Source: Gammaproteobacteria bacterium (GTDB lineage: Bacteria; Pseudomonadota; Gammaproteobacteria; Enterobacterales; Alteromonadaceae). Taken from it: 64,000 bases of DNA. The notes under the pieces were generated by a model, which saw only the letters and a list, made by a program, of their open reading frames with translations, had not been told where the DNA came from and searched no databases. This document shows, piece by piece, positions 47,201 to 55,984 of the stretch. Where the stretch lies: positions 160,575-224,574 of the forward strand of contig JAHJZX010000037.1 in NCBI GenBank assembly GCA_018826295.1, in the 5' to 3' direction. Numbering within the stretch: the first letter of the stretch is position 1; every line of letters starts with the position of its first letter. The translations under genes and the position numbers were made by a program.

Positions 47201-48602
47201 GCACTTCGTCTATGTCACCACGAAAATCATCTTGCCGTGTACCATTGGCACGCCACCACACTCCGACAGCAGCGCGCTGAACGCTTAAATTCTCGCTACT
47301 GGCGCTTACACAGCGCACTAACTGGTTATTTAAGTACAAACATAACTGGCTGCCGCTACGGGTCAGGGTCGCCTGCGTCCAAACATTGTTGGCAACCACA
47401 GGGCTGCTGCTACCGCCGGCAAAATTGTGGTAAGAACCTTTCAGGCCGGCGCGCACTTCATTGCTACCGTTAATATACAGCTCAAGCTCGGTATCTGAGC
47501 TGTTACTGCTGGCCGAAAACAACTCACGAAAACCGCTACCGGCATCAAGCCGGAACCACAGCGACAAGCTAAAGTTACCCAAACCGGTTAACGCGGCGGC
47601 CGGCACGTTAATATAATCATTGCCAGCGGCTGAGAGATCACCGGCTTCTAATACCCGGCCATCGGCAACAGCCGCAATATTGATGCCTGTCGCCGGATAA
47701 TTACCAATAAGATCACTGATCACGCCATTACTGACATCGGCACATAAATCGAGCGGATAATGCGCCCTGGCCTGTGGTAACACTTCATAGGGAACACAGG
47801 CATTGGCCGGTGTCGAATTTGGCAAACACTGGCCATACACCTGGCTACCGCTTTGCACATTAATTGTCGAATAGCCCGGTGCCTGCAACACACCATACAC
47901 CACACTGTTGTTGCTAAGGGTTATCGCATCACTGTTGCTGTTAACATTAATCATGCTACCGGCTGTGCCCAACTGACTGTTGCTGACGCTAACACTACTG
48001 GCACCGCTTATACTTCCGGTTGTCATCGTAACGCCACTGAATGTCAGCGGATTGTTTGCCAGTAACACAAAACTGCCCGCTACCGTGCCCCCGGTTACAG
48101 AGATGCCCGACCGGGCTGTCGCTCCGGCAGCCAAATTGGTATTAGTTGTGGTAATGGTATTGTTGCTGCTGCTGACCAAGCCGGTTACTGCGCCAGCAGT
48201 TAAATTAATATTACCGCTGGTACTGATAGTGCCGTTAACTGTCGTACTGTTTAGCGTTATTGCCGCGCTAGTCGCGCTGACATTGCCCCAGATGGTGTTA
48301 GTGTTAACTGCATCAATGCTGCCATAGTCGCTTTGCACATTAATACGGTTTGTTGTGGTGCCGATAGTGACACCGTTCAAACTTAAACCATTATTAGCAA
48401 TCAATGTTGCATTGGTATTGGCAATAACAATGTCGCCGCTATTAAGTGTGATACGGCCATTGCCGCTGCAGCGATAAGTGCTGCCACTGACACTCCAACT
48501 GGTGCTGCATGGCGGATAGCTGCCACTGCTCAGATTATAGGTCGCGGCGCTAAGCGGCAGTACAAGTAACATCAAACCAGCCAACAGCAATTGTTTCATC
48601 AC
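44223..48602 (-). CDS. mshQ: Giant MSHA accessory protein MshQ
   Basis: Last gene of the MSHA operon; a secreted protein of 1459 residues. The signal peptide ends near SAATY. Residues about 30-265 are Ser/Thr/Asn/Val-rich imperfect repeats resembling a parallel beta-helix (SATSAAITLNSTTVNGTIS, in part). A LamG-type lectin domain follows (about 325-480, FSLSLWFRLD). A second lectin-like sandwich covers about 500-750 (FSGVLSPDNW, GADGVALILSD), then Ig-like segments and the C-terminal DUF6701 typical of MshQ. It starts in an ATGA overlap with mshP. Adhesive function at or near the pilus tip is inferred from the lectin folds. Confidence 0.85.
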   Translation of the reverse strand: MMKQLLLAGLMLLVLPLSAATYNLSSGSYPPCSTSWSVSGSTYRCSGNGRITLNSGDIVIANTNATLIANNGLSLNGVTIGTTTNRINVQSDYGSIDAVNTNTIWGNVSATSAAITLNSTTVNGTISTSGNINLTAGAVTGLVSSSNNTITTTNTNLAAGATARSGISVTGGTVAGSFVLLANNPLTFSGVTMTTGSISGASSVSVSNSQLGTAGSMINVNSNSDAITLSNNSVVYGVLQAPGYSTINVQSGSQVYGQCLPNSTPANACVPYEVLPQARAHYPLDLCADVSNGVISDLIGNYPATGINIAAVADGRVLEAGDLSAAGNDYINVPAAALTGLGNFSLSLWFRLDAGSGFRELFSASSNSSDTELELYINGSNEVRAGLKGSYHNFAGGSSSPVVANNVWTQATLTRSGSQLCLYLNNQLVRCVSASSENLSVQRAAVGVWWRANGTRQDDFRGDIDEVLLFNQSLSQTQINQMYQNQSAGLSFNGAQRSSACQQCLADDFSGVLSPDNWVTARSSGNFTPSVVDGRLRLTQAAANQSTSATFQRLYPAANNLVVIEFDYYAWSPQGGTGADGVALILSDATITPQPGAFGGSLGYAQKGAGTDCPNCPGFAGGWLGIALDEYGNFSSATEGRNGGPGIRSQSVSVRGSAAGNYQYLTGTAANISPRIDVRSSNAAAPGHRYRITVDSRVAGQALVSVLRNTGSGFTEVIPAFNALSFPGQAPVPENFFLSFTGSTGGSNNNHELDNLSICALRSLPVGVLIDHFQLSHPAETVSCLAAPVEVKACLNNRCLDGADIYTDPVTVTLTASGNASWAEGNTVTLTNGVGTAYLRNPVIGANPEITIEAVSSVPAAKAFFRGRNRCIVGAGGTPCKIRFVNSGLIFAAVDGESALTHQTAGASFNAVLRAIRTNTTTGACEARATGSQPVQLGFSCENPGSCIAGQQYSVNGNPIAANAAASSANRSTVNLTFAANGSAALAMNYTDVGQLSLHASLTLPEQLPDPAITLNGSSNAFVVRPHTLAVVQAMRQNGTANPGTTNAGDGFVAAGEAFDVVIESRNAAGVATPNFGREASRQLVTTAFDALEYPAGGSNGQLAEGQTNITLPAANGQQRVTDVSWNEVGSISLQARLNNNLYLGVADVSAKPASGVIGRFYPNTFSLDSASVLNSCRLQADVSDHFSYMSEQKLTVNYQLLATGVAGNTLHNYDATLYTDTAEMLVVAENNLVRLDAARLALNAAQWQHGVYTVAQTDAAFNRTTTPDGPYAALQFGLQVLPGSERDNRNFSTFTLGTDAVALNAPEQALRMRYGRLLIQNTAGPEEDVLPLVFRSEYWNGSAFTPNLADNCSQINPALLANPPLNTTPLQFGGSVQTMINGELAAGPVWIAPTGSTGNWLVEYQAPEHLRYQWRSPAAPARACDPALANYQQCPQADIMFGRFRGNPRQIFWRERFQ

Positions 48603-49006
48603 CGCACCTCAACCTGCACTGTACGGCTGGTACTAAAATCGCCGGCATCACAACTGGCGCTGCTGCTAAGCCGGTACAGCGGGCTGGCACCCGGAGTGGG
48701 GTCGGCATAGGCGTTACACGTTATTTGTGCGGTACAGCCCTGCAGCGCCTTACCACTAAAGCTATGGTTTAAGTTAACGGCACTGCAATCGGCGCTACCG
48801 TTCAGCGGAAACAACTGTGGCAGGGCGAGTTCTAAACCGCTTTGGGCAGCAAACAAGGTACGGGTGCCCTGCACCTCATACACCACAGCCTCACTGCTGC
48901 TGATCAGCAAACGCGATAAACTCAGCACCAGCGCCAGCATTACCACTATGATAAACACCGCAATCACCAGCGCACTGCCACGCTGAGCAGGAAAATTAGG
49001 GTACAT
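48599..49006 (-). CDS. mshP: MSHA minor pilin-like protein MshP
   Basis: Minor pseudopilin-like protein (PilX type). MYPNFPAQRG-SALVIAVFII carries a prepilin-like cleavage site followed by a hydrophobic helix without the Glu5 of major pilins, as in PilX/GspK-type subunits. Start 49006 is chosen because it gives a short leader; ATGs at 49024 and 49060 would bury the leader. 135 residues. It overlaps mshO by 11 bases and mshQ by 4. C-terminal Cys residues (GCTAQITCN, SCDAGDF) may form disulfides. Confidence 0.85.
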   Translation of the reverse strand: MYPNFPAQRGSALVIAVFIIVVMLALVLSLSRLLISSSEAVVYEVQGTRTLFAAQSGLELALPQLFPLNGSADCSAVNLNHSFSGKALQGCTAQITCNAYADPTPGASPLYRLSSSASCDAGDFSTSRTVQVEVR

Positions 49007-49766
49007 TGGCAATATGCACCTCATAGTTAAAAAACATATCCGGGTTATTAAGCGCACCAAACTGTAAAAAGATATTGACCACAGAATTGCGGGTTAATAC
49101 GGCATCATACACTTTAAATATCGCATTGCTGCGCAGCCCTTCCGTCATTAACACCCCATTGCGCAATAAATTGTAGCCACCTTTACCGTCTGCCTGCGAA
49201 CAATAGCTTACCATCTGGCCGGCGATGTAAAAACGCCGCTCCGGCGACTGGCGGCTAAAGCGAAAATTGGCGTTGGTCAGCCTCAGGTTGTAACGGGCAT
49301 TGCTGGCATCAACAGTGCTGATCTCAGCCAGGGTGGCCGCCGCGCCGCTGTTTGGCCCTGGATGATAAAAATCGTTTATATTTCGTGGGTAAATAACCAC
49401 CCTTGGTTGCTGGCCCGGTAAATAAGTCAGCGGGCTAATCGCGGCTAAATCGGGGCTGATCACGGTCAGCGCATCGCTGCTGCTATCAAACGGCAGAGAA
49501 ATATAGCTGCCACTGTACAGTAACGGCGAAAAGAACAAACAATCACTTGCTGCTGACAAAAACACGCTGTTTGGCACGGCATTGCGCACTTCGCGCACCA
49601 GCCGCTCAGCCACAAAGCGGCTTTGGCCTAACACCTGCTCACGCTCTGCTACGTCTGAGTACATGCGGGCCCCTATGCCCAGATAACTGCTAACACCGCC
49701 GGCCAGTATGGCCAGCAGCACCATAGTGACTATCAGTTCGACCAGCGTAAAGCCGCGGCTGCGCAT
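48996..49766 (-). CDS. mshO: MSHA minor pilin MshO
   Basis: PilW-like minor pilin. The class III-type prepilin leader MRSRG-FTLVELIVTMVLLA is cut by prepilin peptidase before Phe. Length of 256 residues is typical of the PilW/MshO group. It starts in a TAATG overlap with mshD. The body is unremarkable apart from a pair of Cys (near residues 74 and 193). Confidence 0.9.
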   Translation of the reverse strand: MRSRGFTLVELIVTMVLLAILAGGVSSYLGIGARMYSDVAEREQVLGQSRFVAERLVREVRNAVPNSVFLSAASDCLFFSPLLYSGSYISLPFDSSSDALTVISPDLAAISPLTYLPGQQPRVVIYPRNINDFYHPGPNSGAAATLAEISTVDASNARYNLRLTNANFRFSRQSPERRFYIAGQMVSYCSQADGKGGYNLLRNGVLMTEGLRSNAIFKVYDAVLTRNSVVNIFLQFGALNNPDMFFNYEVHIANVP

Positions 49767-50314
49767 TACCAGTTTCCTTTTAAGGCAGCAAAATCTATTA
49801 CTGCGCCGGTTGGTGTGGTGACCTCGATCAGGACCCGTTTAGTTAGCGGGTTATCATAGCTGACAGAAATTTGCAGACTGTAACTGCGGTATACCGCAGC
49901 CATACGTGGGTCATTACCAAAAATATTACTGATCTGGTCGCCACTGACATTTAAACCATCAAAGTCATCGACATCGTCAAACTGGCTGCGCTGCTCAAAA
50001 GGCCCGCCCGGACAGCTGTTGCCACCGTGCAGGCAATCGGCACCAAAATCAGCCTGAGCAGTGCAAGCCTGGGCGCCGGCTTCATCACAACGCAATAAGC
50101 TGCCACTGCGGTTGCTGTGCTCATCAAAGGCTTTGCCGAGTATTTCATTCATCAGGCTGTGGCCGAGTTCAGCCGCCCGTACCTGATGCCAGGGGTCGGC
50201 CGATTTAACATACAAGGGCCCCAGCACCGAGGTAACAATGCTCAGGCTGATGGCCAGCACCACTATGCCAATGATTAATTCAATTAAGGTCACACCGTGG
50301 CTGCGCTTTAGCAT
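49766..50314 (-). CDS. mshD: MSHA minor pilin MshD
   Basis: PilV-like minor pilin of 182 residues with leader MLKRSHG-VTLIELIIGIVVL; Val replaces the usual Phe at +1. Four Cys in the middle (RCDEAGAQACTA, DCLHGGNSCPGG) suggest two disulfides. It overlaps mshC by 7 bases and mshO by 1. Confidence 0.9.
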   Translation of the reverse strand: MLKRSHGVTLIELIIGIVVLAISLSIVTSVLGPLYVKSADPWHQVRAAELGHSLMNEILGKAFDEHSNRSGSLLRCDEAGAQACTAQADFGADCLHGGNSCPGGPFEQRSQFDDVDDFDGLNVSGDQISNIFGNDPRMAAVYRSYSLQISVSYDNPLTKRVLIEVTTPTGAVIDFAALKGNW

Positions 50315-50751
50315 GGGTGTATATAGCCTTCGCTTTCAATACAGACGTTAAGTGTAGTCTCGCCTTGCACACCTATTGTACAGCTACCGGCACTGCAGCT
50401 GGGCCGGCCCAGACTATCAAAACTAATAGTACCTGCTGGTGACAAACTTACTGCGTCACGCCCAGCAATGCATACGGCGGTGGCAGTCAGGCTACCATTG
50501 CAGTTAGCAGCATCTATCACGGCTGCCGTATTGCTAAGGCTAACAACAGGCACGGTGCACGCTACCGTACATTGCATACTTTGTATTTGCGCCCGGCGCA
50601 GCAGGTTTAGCAGCTGGTCCTGATATAAATATTCCGACGTGCCCGCCGCAGAAAAAAAACGGGGCACTAAGCTTACCGCCAGCACCCCGATTATTACCAG
50701 CACCACAATCAGCTCAACTAAGGTAAAGCCTTTGTGTGATGCGTTGTTCAT
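50308..50751 (-). CDS. mshC: MSHA minor pilin MshC
   Basis: GspH/FimT-like minor pilin of 147 residues. The prepilin leader MNNASHKG-FTLVELIVVLVI and the following helix are clear. Six or more Cys in the globular part are typical of MshC. It follows mshA by 17 bases without a terminator, so pilin-to-minor-pilin ratio must be set by translation or mRNA stability. Confidence 0.9.
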   Translation of the reverse strand: MNNASHKGFTLVELIVVLVIIGVLAVSLVPRFFSAAGTSEYLYQDQLLNLLRRAQIQSMQCTVACTVPVVSLSNTAAVIDAANCNGSLTATAVCIAGRDAVSLSPAGTISFDSLGRPSCSAGSCTIGVQGETTLNVCIESEGYIHPC

Positions 50752-50768
50752 ATTTTTAAACTCTTTGT

Positions 50769-51269
50769 TTAACAGCCAGTAGTTTCAACATCAGTCGTAA
50801 ACGGCGTATTAGCATCAGCTGCCTGCGTATACTCAACATAGCAACCATCATCTTCTAAATCAGCTGTTGTTTGCGCAATACGTATTACCGCTGGTGTACC
50901 GGTTGCAGTGTTAAAAACAAAATCCTCTGCTTTTAAATCAGCAACAGCTCTGATTGCATCAGCATCGGCAGCCGGATAGCCGAAAACAATATCCTCACCA
51001 CTCGCACAAGCTGCTGGTGAACCAGCTGCAGCAATTACAGCATTACCGTCAAGGCATGACAAAGCAGCACCTTGCTGGCCGGCAATAACTGCCTTGCCGT
51101 ATACCAAAGAAGAAGCGGACTTCACTGCGCCATCAGCGCCTTGCAACACTGATGCTTTAGCATCTCCGGAAAAATTCAGAAATCTTGGCGCGGCTGTTAC
51201 CGCCAAAATGCCCAAGATTACTATTACAATTATCAACTCTACTAAGGTAAAACCTTTACTGTGTTTCAT
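50769..51269 (-). CDS. mshA: MSHA major pilin MshA
   Basis: Major structural subunit of the mannose-sensitive haemagglutinin pilus, used for near-surface swimming arrest and attachment. Leader MKHSKG-FTLVELIIVIVILG with Glu5. The globular domain contains disulfide Cys pairs (LSCLDG, AACASG, DDGCYVEY, TTGC). 166 residues. mshB, 16 bases upstream, encodes a very similar leader, so assignment of A versus B rests on conserved order (G-B-A-C-D). Confidence 0.88.
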   Translation of the reverse strand: MKHSKGFTLVELIIVIVILGILAVTAAPRFLNFSGDAKASVLQGADGAVKSASSLVYGKAVIAGQQGAALSCLDGNAVIAAAGSPAACASGEDIVFGYPAADADAIRAVADLKAEDFVFNTATGTPAVIRIAQTTADLEDDGCYVEYTQAADANTPFTTDVETTGC

Positions 51270-51285
51270 TGTACTGCCTTCTTAC

Positions 51286-51843
51286 TCAGGGTTTAGTCAG
51301 GAAAATAGTTACTTGACCATTGGCTGAATCATAGGTAAAGCCATTGCTGCTTGCTTCATCTGTTGGCTCAGCCGTTAAGCCCGCTGTTTGGTGATAAACA
51401 CATAAGTCTGATGTACCACCTAAGCCAGCATCAGCTGATACTCGTACCAACAAGTTTTCAGCAGTCATTTCAGCAACTGTTGTCGCTGCTGCGGCAGTAA
51501 TTGAGCTAGGTGCAGATTGCAAAATATTATTTAAAACTGTTTGACACTCCGCTTCAGTCATCGCCGTAATAGAACCGCCACCGGCTGGATAACCCGATGA
51601 TGCAACGCTCACTGTGACACCATCGTAATTAATCTGGTTAGTTGCCGGGCGGCCCTCCACTTCCCACTGCGCGCGCACTAAACCAACAGCGGAAGCAAAA
51701 CCACCAGCAATGCCCTGTAAAGAGGCGTCTTCTGCTTGTACAGTTACATTTAAAAACCGTGGTAACGCCGTTACTGCCAGTAAACCTAAAATGATTATGA
51801 CAATAATCAGTTCAATTAATGTAAAACCTGATTGCCGTTTCAT
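51286..51843 (-). CDS. mshB: MSHA pilin-like protein MshB
   Basis: Type IV pilin-like protein of 185 residues with leader MKRQSG-FTLIELIIVIIILG. It resembles MshA but is a minor component in Vibrio cholerae. An 88-base gap separates it from mshG. That gap has a TATACT -10-like box at about 51881-51886 (minus strand), a place where a second, structural-gene promoter is known in other MSHA loci. mshF, which normally lies between mshG and mshB, is absent. Confidence 0.87.
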   Translation of the reverse strand: MKRQSGFTLIELIIVIIILGLLAVTALPRFLNVTVQAEDASLQGIAGGFASAVGLVRAQWEVEGRPATNQINYDGVTVSVASSGYPAGGGSITAMTEAECQTVLNNILQSAPSSITAAAATTVAEMTAENLLVRVSADAGLGGTSDLCVYHQTAGLTAEPTDEASSNGFTYDSANGQVTIFLTKP

Positions 51844-51931
51844 ACTCGTATCTCCATCTGATTGTTATTGTTAGTATATCGCCATTATTATTAATTACAC
51901 CCACATTTACGCATTCAGTGTTTGATCCAGC

Positions 51932-53161
51932 TTAACTGCTACCGCCTTTGTAGGCATTTAGCATATCCCACATGGGCGTAAAAATACCCAGCGCCAGTAT
52001 TAACACCATTACCGCTACTATGCTAATCAGTATTGGTTCTATTTTGGCAGTTAAACTTTTTAAATCAAACGCCACTTCGCGCTCGTAAAAACCGGCCACT
52101 TCAGACAGCATATCATCCATAGCACCGGTTTCTTCACCCACCGCCAGCATTTGTAGTACCAGCGGGGTAAACATCTGGCTTTGCTGGCTTACCCGCAGCA
52201 AGCTTTCACCGCGTTCGATATTGCGCCGCATGTCACGAATTTTTTCACCCAGGTGCTCGTTATCTACCGCATCTGCAACCAGGGTTAAGGCGCTGGTAAG
52301 TGGCACGCCGGCTTTTAGCATCATGCCAAAGCTGCGGGCAAAACGGCCCAGCGTCGCACGGTAAATTACGTTGCCAATAATAGGAAAGCGGATTTTCCAG
52401 CGGCCCCACACCACCCGGCCGGTATCGGTTTTAATATAAGAACGCAGGCCGAAGGCGCCAGCCAGCATAAACAACACTATTAATGGCCAGAAGCGGATAA
52501 AAAACGCCGAACTGCCCAGCAGCAATTGGGTAGACCAGGGTAATTCAGCATTAAAACGGGCAAACATATTGGCAAACTGCGGGATCACCAACAGGTTTAA
52601 AATAAACATTGCCACTACCAACGCAATAAGCACAAAAATCGGGTAGCGGGTGGCTTGTTTAATTTGCCTGCGGGTTTCCTGCTCTTGTTCAAAATAGTAG
52701 GTTAACTGTAAAAAGGCTTCATCCAGCCGGCCGGTGTTTTCACCTACATTGACAATGCTTACCATTAGCCGGCTAAATACCGTCGGATGCGCCGCCATCG
52801 CCTGGGACAAGGTGCGGCCGTTTTCCAGTTGCTGAACCAGCTCGGTCAGCACCTGTTGCAGCCGCTTAGAACCGGTACTTAGCGCCAGCCCTTCAATAGC
52901 ACGGATAATAGGAATGCCCGCCCGGGTTAGCGAGTACATTTGCCGCGACAGCATGATAAGGTCGGTTAATGAAATTTTAGGTTGCCACCAGCTGATTGCC
53001 GGCTCTGTCTCTGCCGGCTTATCCTGTTGCCGCACTATGGTTAGTGGTATGACACTGCGGCGGCGCAATAAGTCGGCAGCGGCACTTTCGTTACCGGCTT
53101 CTAACTGGCCGCTAATGGCATTACCATTTGGATCGCGGGCGGTATAACGAAATTGCGCCAT
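51932..53161 (-). CDS. mshG: MSHA pilus inner-membrane platform protein MshG
   Basis: PilC/GspF-family platform protein that couples the assembly ATPase to pilin insertion. Two T2SSF domains (about residues 70-190 and 275-395) and three TM helices are visible. RYPIFVLIALVVAMFILNLL and the repeated GxxLxxAL...P motif (PIIRAIEGLA, LTSALTLVADAV) are family marks. 409 residues is normal. It follows mshE by 3 bases. Confidence 0.94.
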   Translation of the reverse strand: MAQFRYTARDPNGNAISGQLEAGNESAAADLLRRRSVIPLTIVRQQDKPAETEPAISWWQPKISLTDLIMLSRQMYSLTRAGIPIIRAIEGLALSTGSKRLQQVLTELVQQLENGRTLSQAMAAHPTVFSRLMVSIVNVGENTGRLDEAFLQLTYYFEQEQETRRQIKQATRYPIFVLIALVVAMFILNLLVIPQFANMFARFNAELPWSTQLLLGSSAFFIRFWPLIVLFMLAGAFGLRSYIKTDTGRVVWGRWKIRFPIIGNVIYRATLGRFARSFGMMLKAGVPLTSALTLVADAVDNEHLGEKIRDMRRNIERGESLLRVSQQSQMFTPLVLQMLAVGEETGAMDDMLSEVAGFYEREVAFDLKSLTAKIEPILISIVAVMVLILALGIFTPMWDMLNAYKGGSS

Positions 53162-53164
53162 GGT

Positions 53165-54892
53165 TTAGCCCTGCTCCATGTCGTCAGGCTCGTTATCCAG
53201 ATATTCAGACACCCGTATAACTTCGTCCAGGCTGGTAATACCCTGCTGCGCATATTGCAGTGCCATGCTACCTAAACTGGTAAAGCCCTCACTGGTATGC
53301 GCCAGATTGGCAAAACCGACGGTGTCCTCACGCCGCAGCGCATCGGCCAGCGGTTTGGTGATCAGCAACAGTTCAAATACCCCCAACCGGCCTTTATAGC
53401 CGGTATGGTTACACGACTGGCATCCCGGTGCATGCCAGTAAGTTGCTGCGCTGTTAGCCCTGTGATGACGCAGCCAATTTGTTTCCAGCTCATCGGGTTG
53501 ATATGGCTGTTTGCAGTAGTCACATAGCCGGCGCACTAAACGCTGCGCCACTATGGCGCGCAGTGCCGAAGCCACCAGATAAGGCGCCGCGCCCATATCA
53601 ATTAGCCGCAGCGTACTGGTAACGGCATCATTAGTATGCAAGGTAGATAACACCAGGTGGCCGGTTAACGCGCCACGCAGGCCCATTTCTGCGGTTTCCT
53701 GATCGCGCATCTCACCGACCATGATGATGTCAGGGTCTTGCCGTAAAGTAGTACGCAGTACATTGCCAAAAGTCAGGCCGATTTTGTGATTAACCTGTAC
53801 CTGGTTAATTCGTGGCAGGCGATATTCTACCGGGTCTTCCACCGTAATAATTTTACTGCCGGGCTGATTCAGCTCACTCAGCACGCCATACAGGGTAGTC
53901 GTTTTACCTGAGCCTGTCGGGCCGGTTACCAGTATCATGCCGTGCGGGCTTTGAATAATACGGCGCAATTTCGCCAGCATTGGCGCCGGCATGCCGGTTT
54001 CTTCCAGATGCAGTAAGCCGGCCGATTGGTCCAACAAACGCATTACCACTGACTCGCCATGCTGCACCGGCATGGTGGAGATCCGCACATCTATCTGGTG
54101 TTGTTTTACATTAATCTGAAAGCGGCCATCCTGCGGCAGCCGTTTTTCAGAAATATCCAGGTTAGCCATTAACTTAAGCCGCAACACTAAAGCCGAGGCG
54201 ATGCTGACCTGATCCAGCGTATTTTCCTGCAATACGCCATCTACCCGTTGGCGGATGCGCAGCACTTTTTCATCCGGCTCGATATGAATGTCAGACGCCT
54301 TTACCTGCACGGCGTCTTCAAAAATAGACTGCAGCAGTTTAACAATGGTGTTGTCAGCATCATTCAGTTCGTCCAGCGCAGAAAAATCTGTCCGGCTATC
54401 TTCGCCGTGCTCCGCTTTTAGCTGGGTAGCAAAACTTTCAATGTCTTTGGTACGGCGGTACAGGCTGTCAAAGGCCTCGATCAGCTGGCTTTCACGCACC
54501 ACAACCAGTTCTATCTGGCGTGGCGCCAGTATCACGGCCAATTGGTCCAGCGCGGTCAGATCGGCCGGATCGCTCATCCCCAGTATCACTTTGCTACCAT
54601 GATCTTCCAGCACCAGCGCCCGAAAGCGCCGGGCCTGCACTTCGGGTAGTAATTGCACCGCTTTGGGGTCAATTTGTTTTTGCGCGATATCCAGAAAGGG
54701 CACATTGAGCTGTTGCGCTAAAAACTGTAACAACTGCACTTCAGTTAAAAATTTAAGCTCAATAAGGGTAGCACCCAGCTTACGGCCGCTGCTTTGTTGT
54801 TGTAGCAAGGCCTGCTGCAGCTGCGAAGCGGAAATTATGCCCTCGTGCTCCAGTAAATCGCCTAAACGCATTTTTAAACGTGGTCTTAGCAT
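53165..54892 (-). CDS. mshE: MSHA pilus extension ATPase MshE
   Basis: Hexameric ATPase of the PilB/GspE family. The N-terminal MshEN domain (about residues 5-160), including LLEHEGIISASQLQQALLQQ and its RLGDLL/L-rich repeats, is the domain that binds c-di-GMP in Vibrio MshE. Walker A is LVTGPTGSGKTTTLYG (about 325-340), Walker B/Asp boxes IIMVGEMRDQETAEMG, and a zinc-binding CDYCKQ...CQSCNHTGYKG motif lies near 455-490. It probably connects cellular c-di-GMP to MSHA extension. 575 residues. Confidence 0.95.
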   Translation of the reverse strand: MLRPRLKMRLGDLLEHEGIISASQLQQALLQQQSSGRKLGATLIELKFLTEVQLLQFLAQQLNVPFLDIAQKQIDPKAVQLLPEVQARRFRALVLEDHGSKVILGMSDPADLTALDQLAVILAPRQIELVVVRESQLIEAFDSLYRRTKDIESFATQLKAEHGEDSRTDFSALDELNDADNTIVKLLQSIFEDAVQVKASDIHIEPDEKVLRIRQRVDGVLQENTLDQVSIASALVLRLKLMANLDISEKRLPQDGRFQINVKQHQIDVRISTMPVQHGESVVMRLLDQSAGLLHLEETGMPAPMLAKLRRIIQSPHGMILVTGPTGSGKTTTLYGVLSELNQPGSKIITVEDPVEYRLPRINQVQVNHKIGLTFGNVLRTTLRQDPDIIMVGEMRDQETAEMGLRGALTGHLVLSTLHTNDAVTSTLRLIDMGAAPYLVASALRAIVAQRLVRRLCDYCKQPYQPDELETNWLRHHRANSAATYWHAPGCQSCNHTGYKGRLGVFELLLITKPLADALRREDTVGFANLAHTSEGFTSLGSMALQYAQQGITSLDEVIRVSEYLDNEPDDMEQG

Positions 54893-54895
54893 AGC

Positions 54896-55984
54896 TTACT
54901 CTGTTGCAGCTAAACGCTGTTGAATATAGTTACGGCTCTCTGCAGACAGCTTATCTCCCCACTGCAGCGCCTGACGATAATGTAATTGCGCTTGCTGGCG
55001 CTGGCCTTGTTGATCAAAAGCGACGGCGGCACCTAACCACCAACGCGCCTGCTGCGGCTGTATCACAATAAGTTGGCCAAACCATTGCTGGGCAGCAAAG
55101 CTATCGCCCAGCTGCTGCGCTACAGTAGCCTTTAAACCGTAATATTCCGGATACTGTTGTAGCTCAAACTGCACCGGCAAAACCGTGTCTGCCGCCTGCC
55201 ATTGCTGTTGCTGGGCATAAAGTTGTGCCAGTAACAACCGGACATCAGCCGTATCGGCACCCGCGCTAATACCCTGCTGTAAAATCTGTTCGGCCCGTTG
55301 CGGCTGGCCCATTTGCAGCCAAAGCCTGGCTTGTGACAGATAAGCCGTTGCCTGCAACGGCTGCACTGCCTGTACCTGCTGCCATAAGTTAATGGCCGGC
55401 ATTAACTGGCCGGACTGTGCCGCCTGCACCGCCTGTTGTTGCAAAGCAGCGCCTTTTTGTGCCGCTGTTTGCGCTGTGCGTTGCACCTCAATTTTTACCG
55501 CTGCCGCCCGGTTGGCTGCAGGGGCAGCTACCGGGTTGCTAGTGTCAGCCTCTACAGTATCAGCTGCCGGTGCGGCCTCCTCAGTACTGTCAGTCTGCGC
55601 CGGCAGCGGTTGTTGCGCCATCGCCAGCTCAGGCCCAGGCTCAGCAGATCCCGGGCTGATATCCGGCGTTGCTACTAAGGCATCCCCAGCAGGGGTCACA
55701 GGCAAGGCGGCAACAGGCGTTAACTCTGACTCTGCCAAGGCCAGGGGTTGTTCCGTATTCGCTTGTGTCTGAGTGTCCGCTACAACGGGCTGCGGCTGGT
55801 TGTCGGGCCGGTTTAAAATGGCATATACCGCAAACAACAGCAAAATAGCGCTTAATAATAGTAACAAATTAAGCCAAAGCGGCCGGCTGTCGTCGCGGCT
55901 AAGGCTGTCTGCTTGTGGCGCTGCGACGCCACCGCTGTGCTGGCGCTGCTCTAGATCGCGCAGCATTTTGTTCAGCACGCTCAT
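54896..55984 (-). CDS. mshN: MSHA biogenesis protein MshN (TPR)
   Basis: MSVLNKMLRDLEQRQ is the conserved MshN start. One TM helix (about residues 37-55) precedes a Pro/Ala/Thr-rich periplasmic linker (about 65-160) and TPR repeats (about 180-360; AYLSQARLWLQMGQPQRAEQ). It is thought to help secretin assembly across the periplasm. The ATG at 55984 overlaps mshM by 4 bases. 362 residues. Confidence 0.9.
   Translation of the reverse strand: MSVLNKMLRDLEQRQHSGGVAAPQADSLSRDDSRPLWLNLLLLLSAILLLFAVYAILNRPDNQPQPVVADTQTQANTEQPLALAESELTPVAALPVTPAGDALVATPDISPGSAEPGPELAMAQQPLPAQTDSTEEAAPAADTVEADTSNPVAAPAANRAAAVKIEVQRTAQTAAQKGAALQQQAVQAAQSGQLMPAINLWQQVQAVQPLQATAYLSQARLWLQMGQPQRAEQILQQGISAGADTADVRLLLAQLYAQQQQWQAADTVLPVQFELQQYPEYYGLKATVAQQLGDSFAAQQWFGQLIVIQPQQARWWLGAAVAFDQQGQRQQAQLHYRQALQWGDKLSAESRNYIQQRLAATE

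Noticed and set aside
47700..48560. Repetitive sequence at the mshQ 5' end as a CRISPR-like or mobile repeat
   Set aside because: The pattern is protein-level, Ser/Thr/Asn-rich beta-helix-like repetition. No identical DNA repeats with regular spacers are present.
51932..53161. mshG as a general secretion GspF gene and mshE as GspE
   Set aside because: Gene order, the N-terminal MshEN domain and neighbouring msh-specific genes identify the MSHA system rather than a type II secretion cluster.
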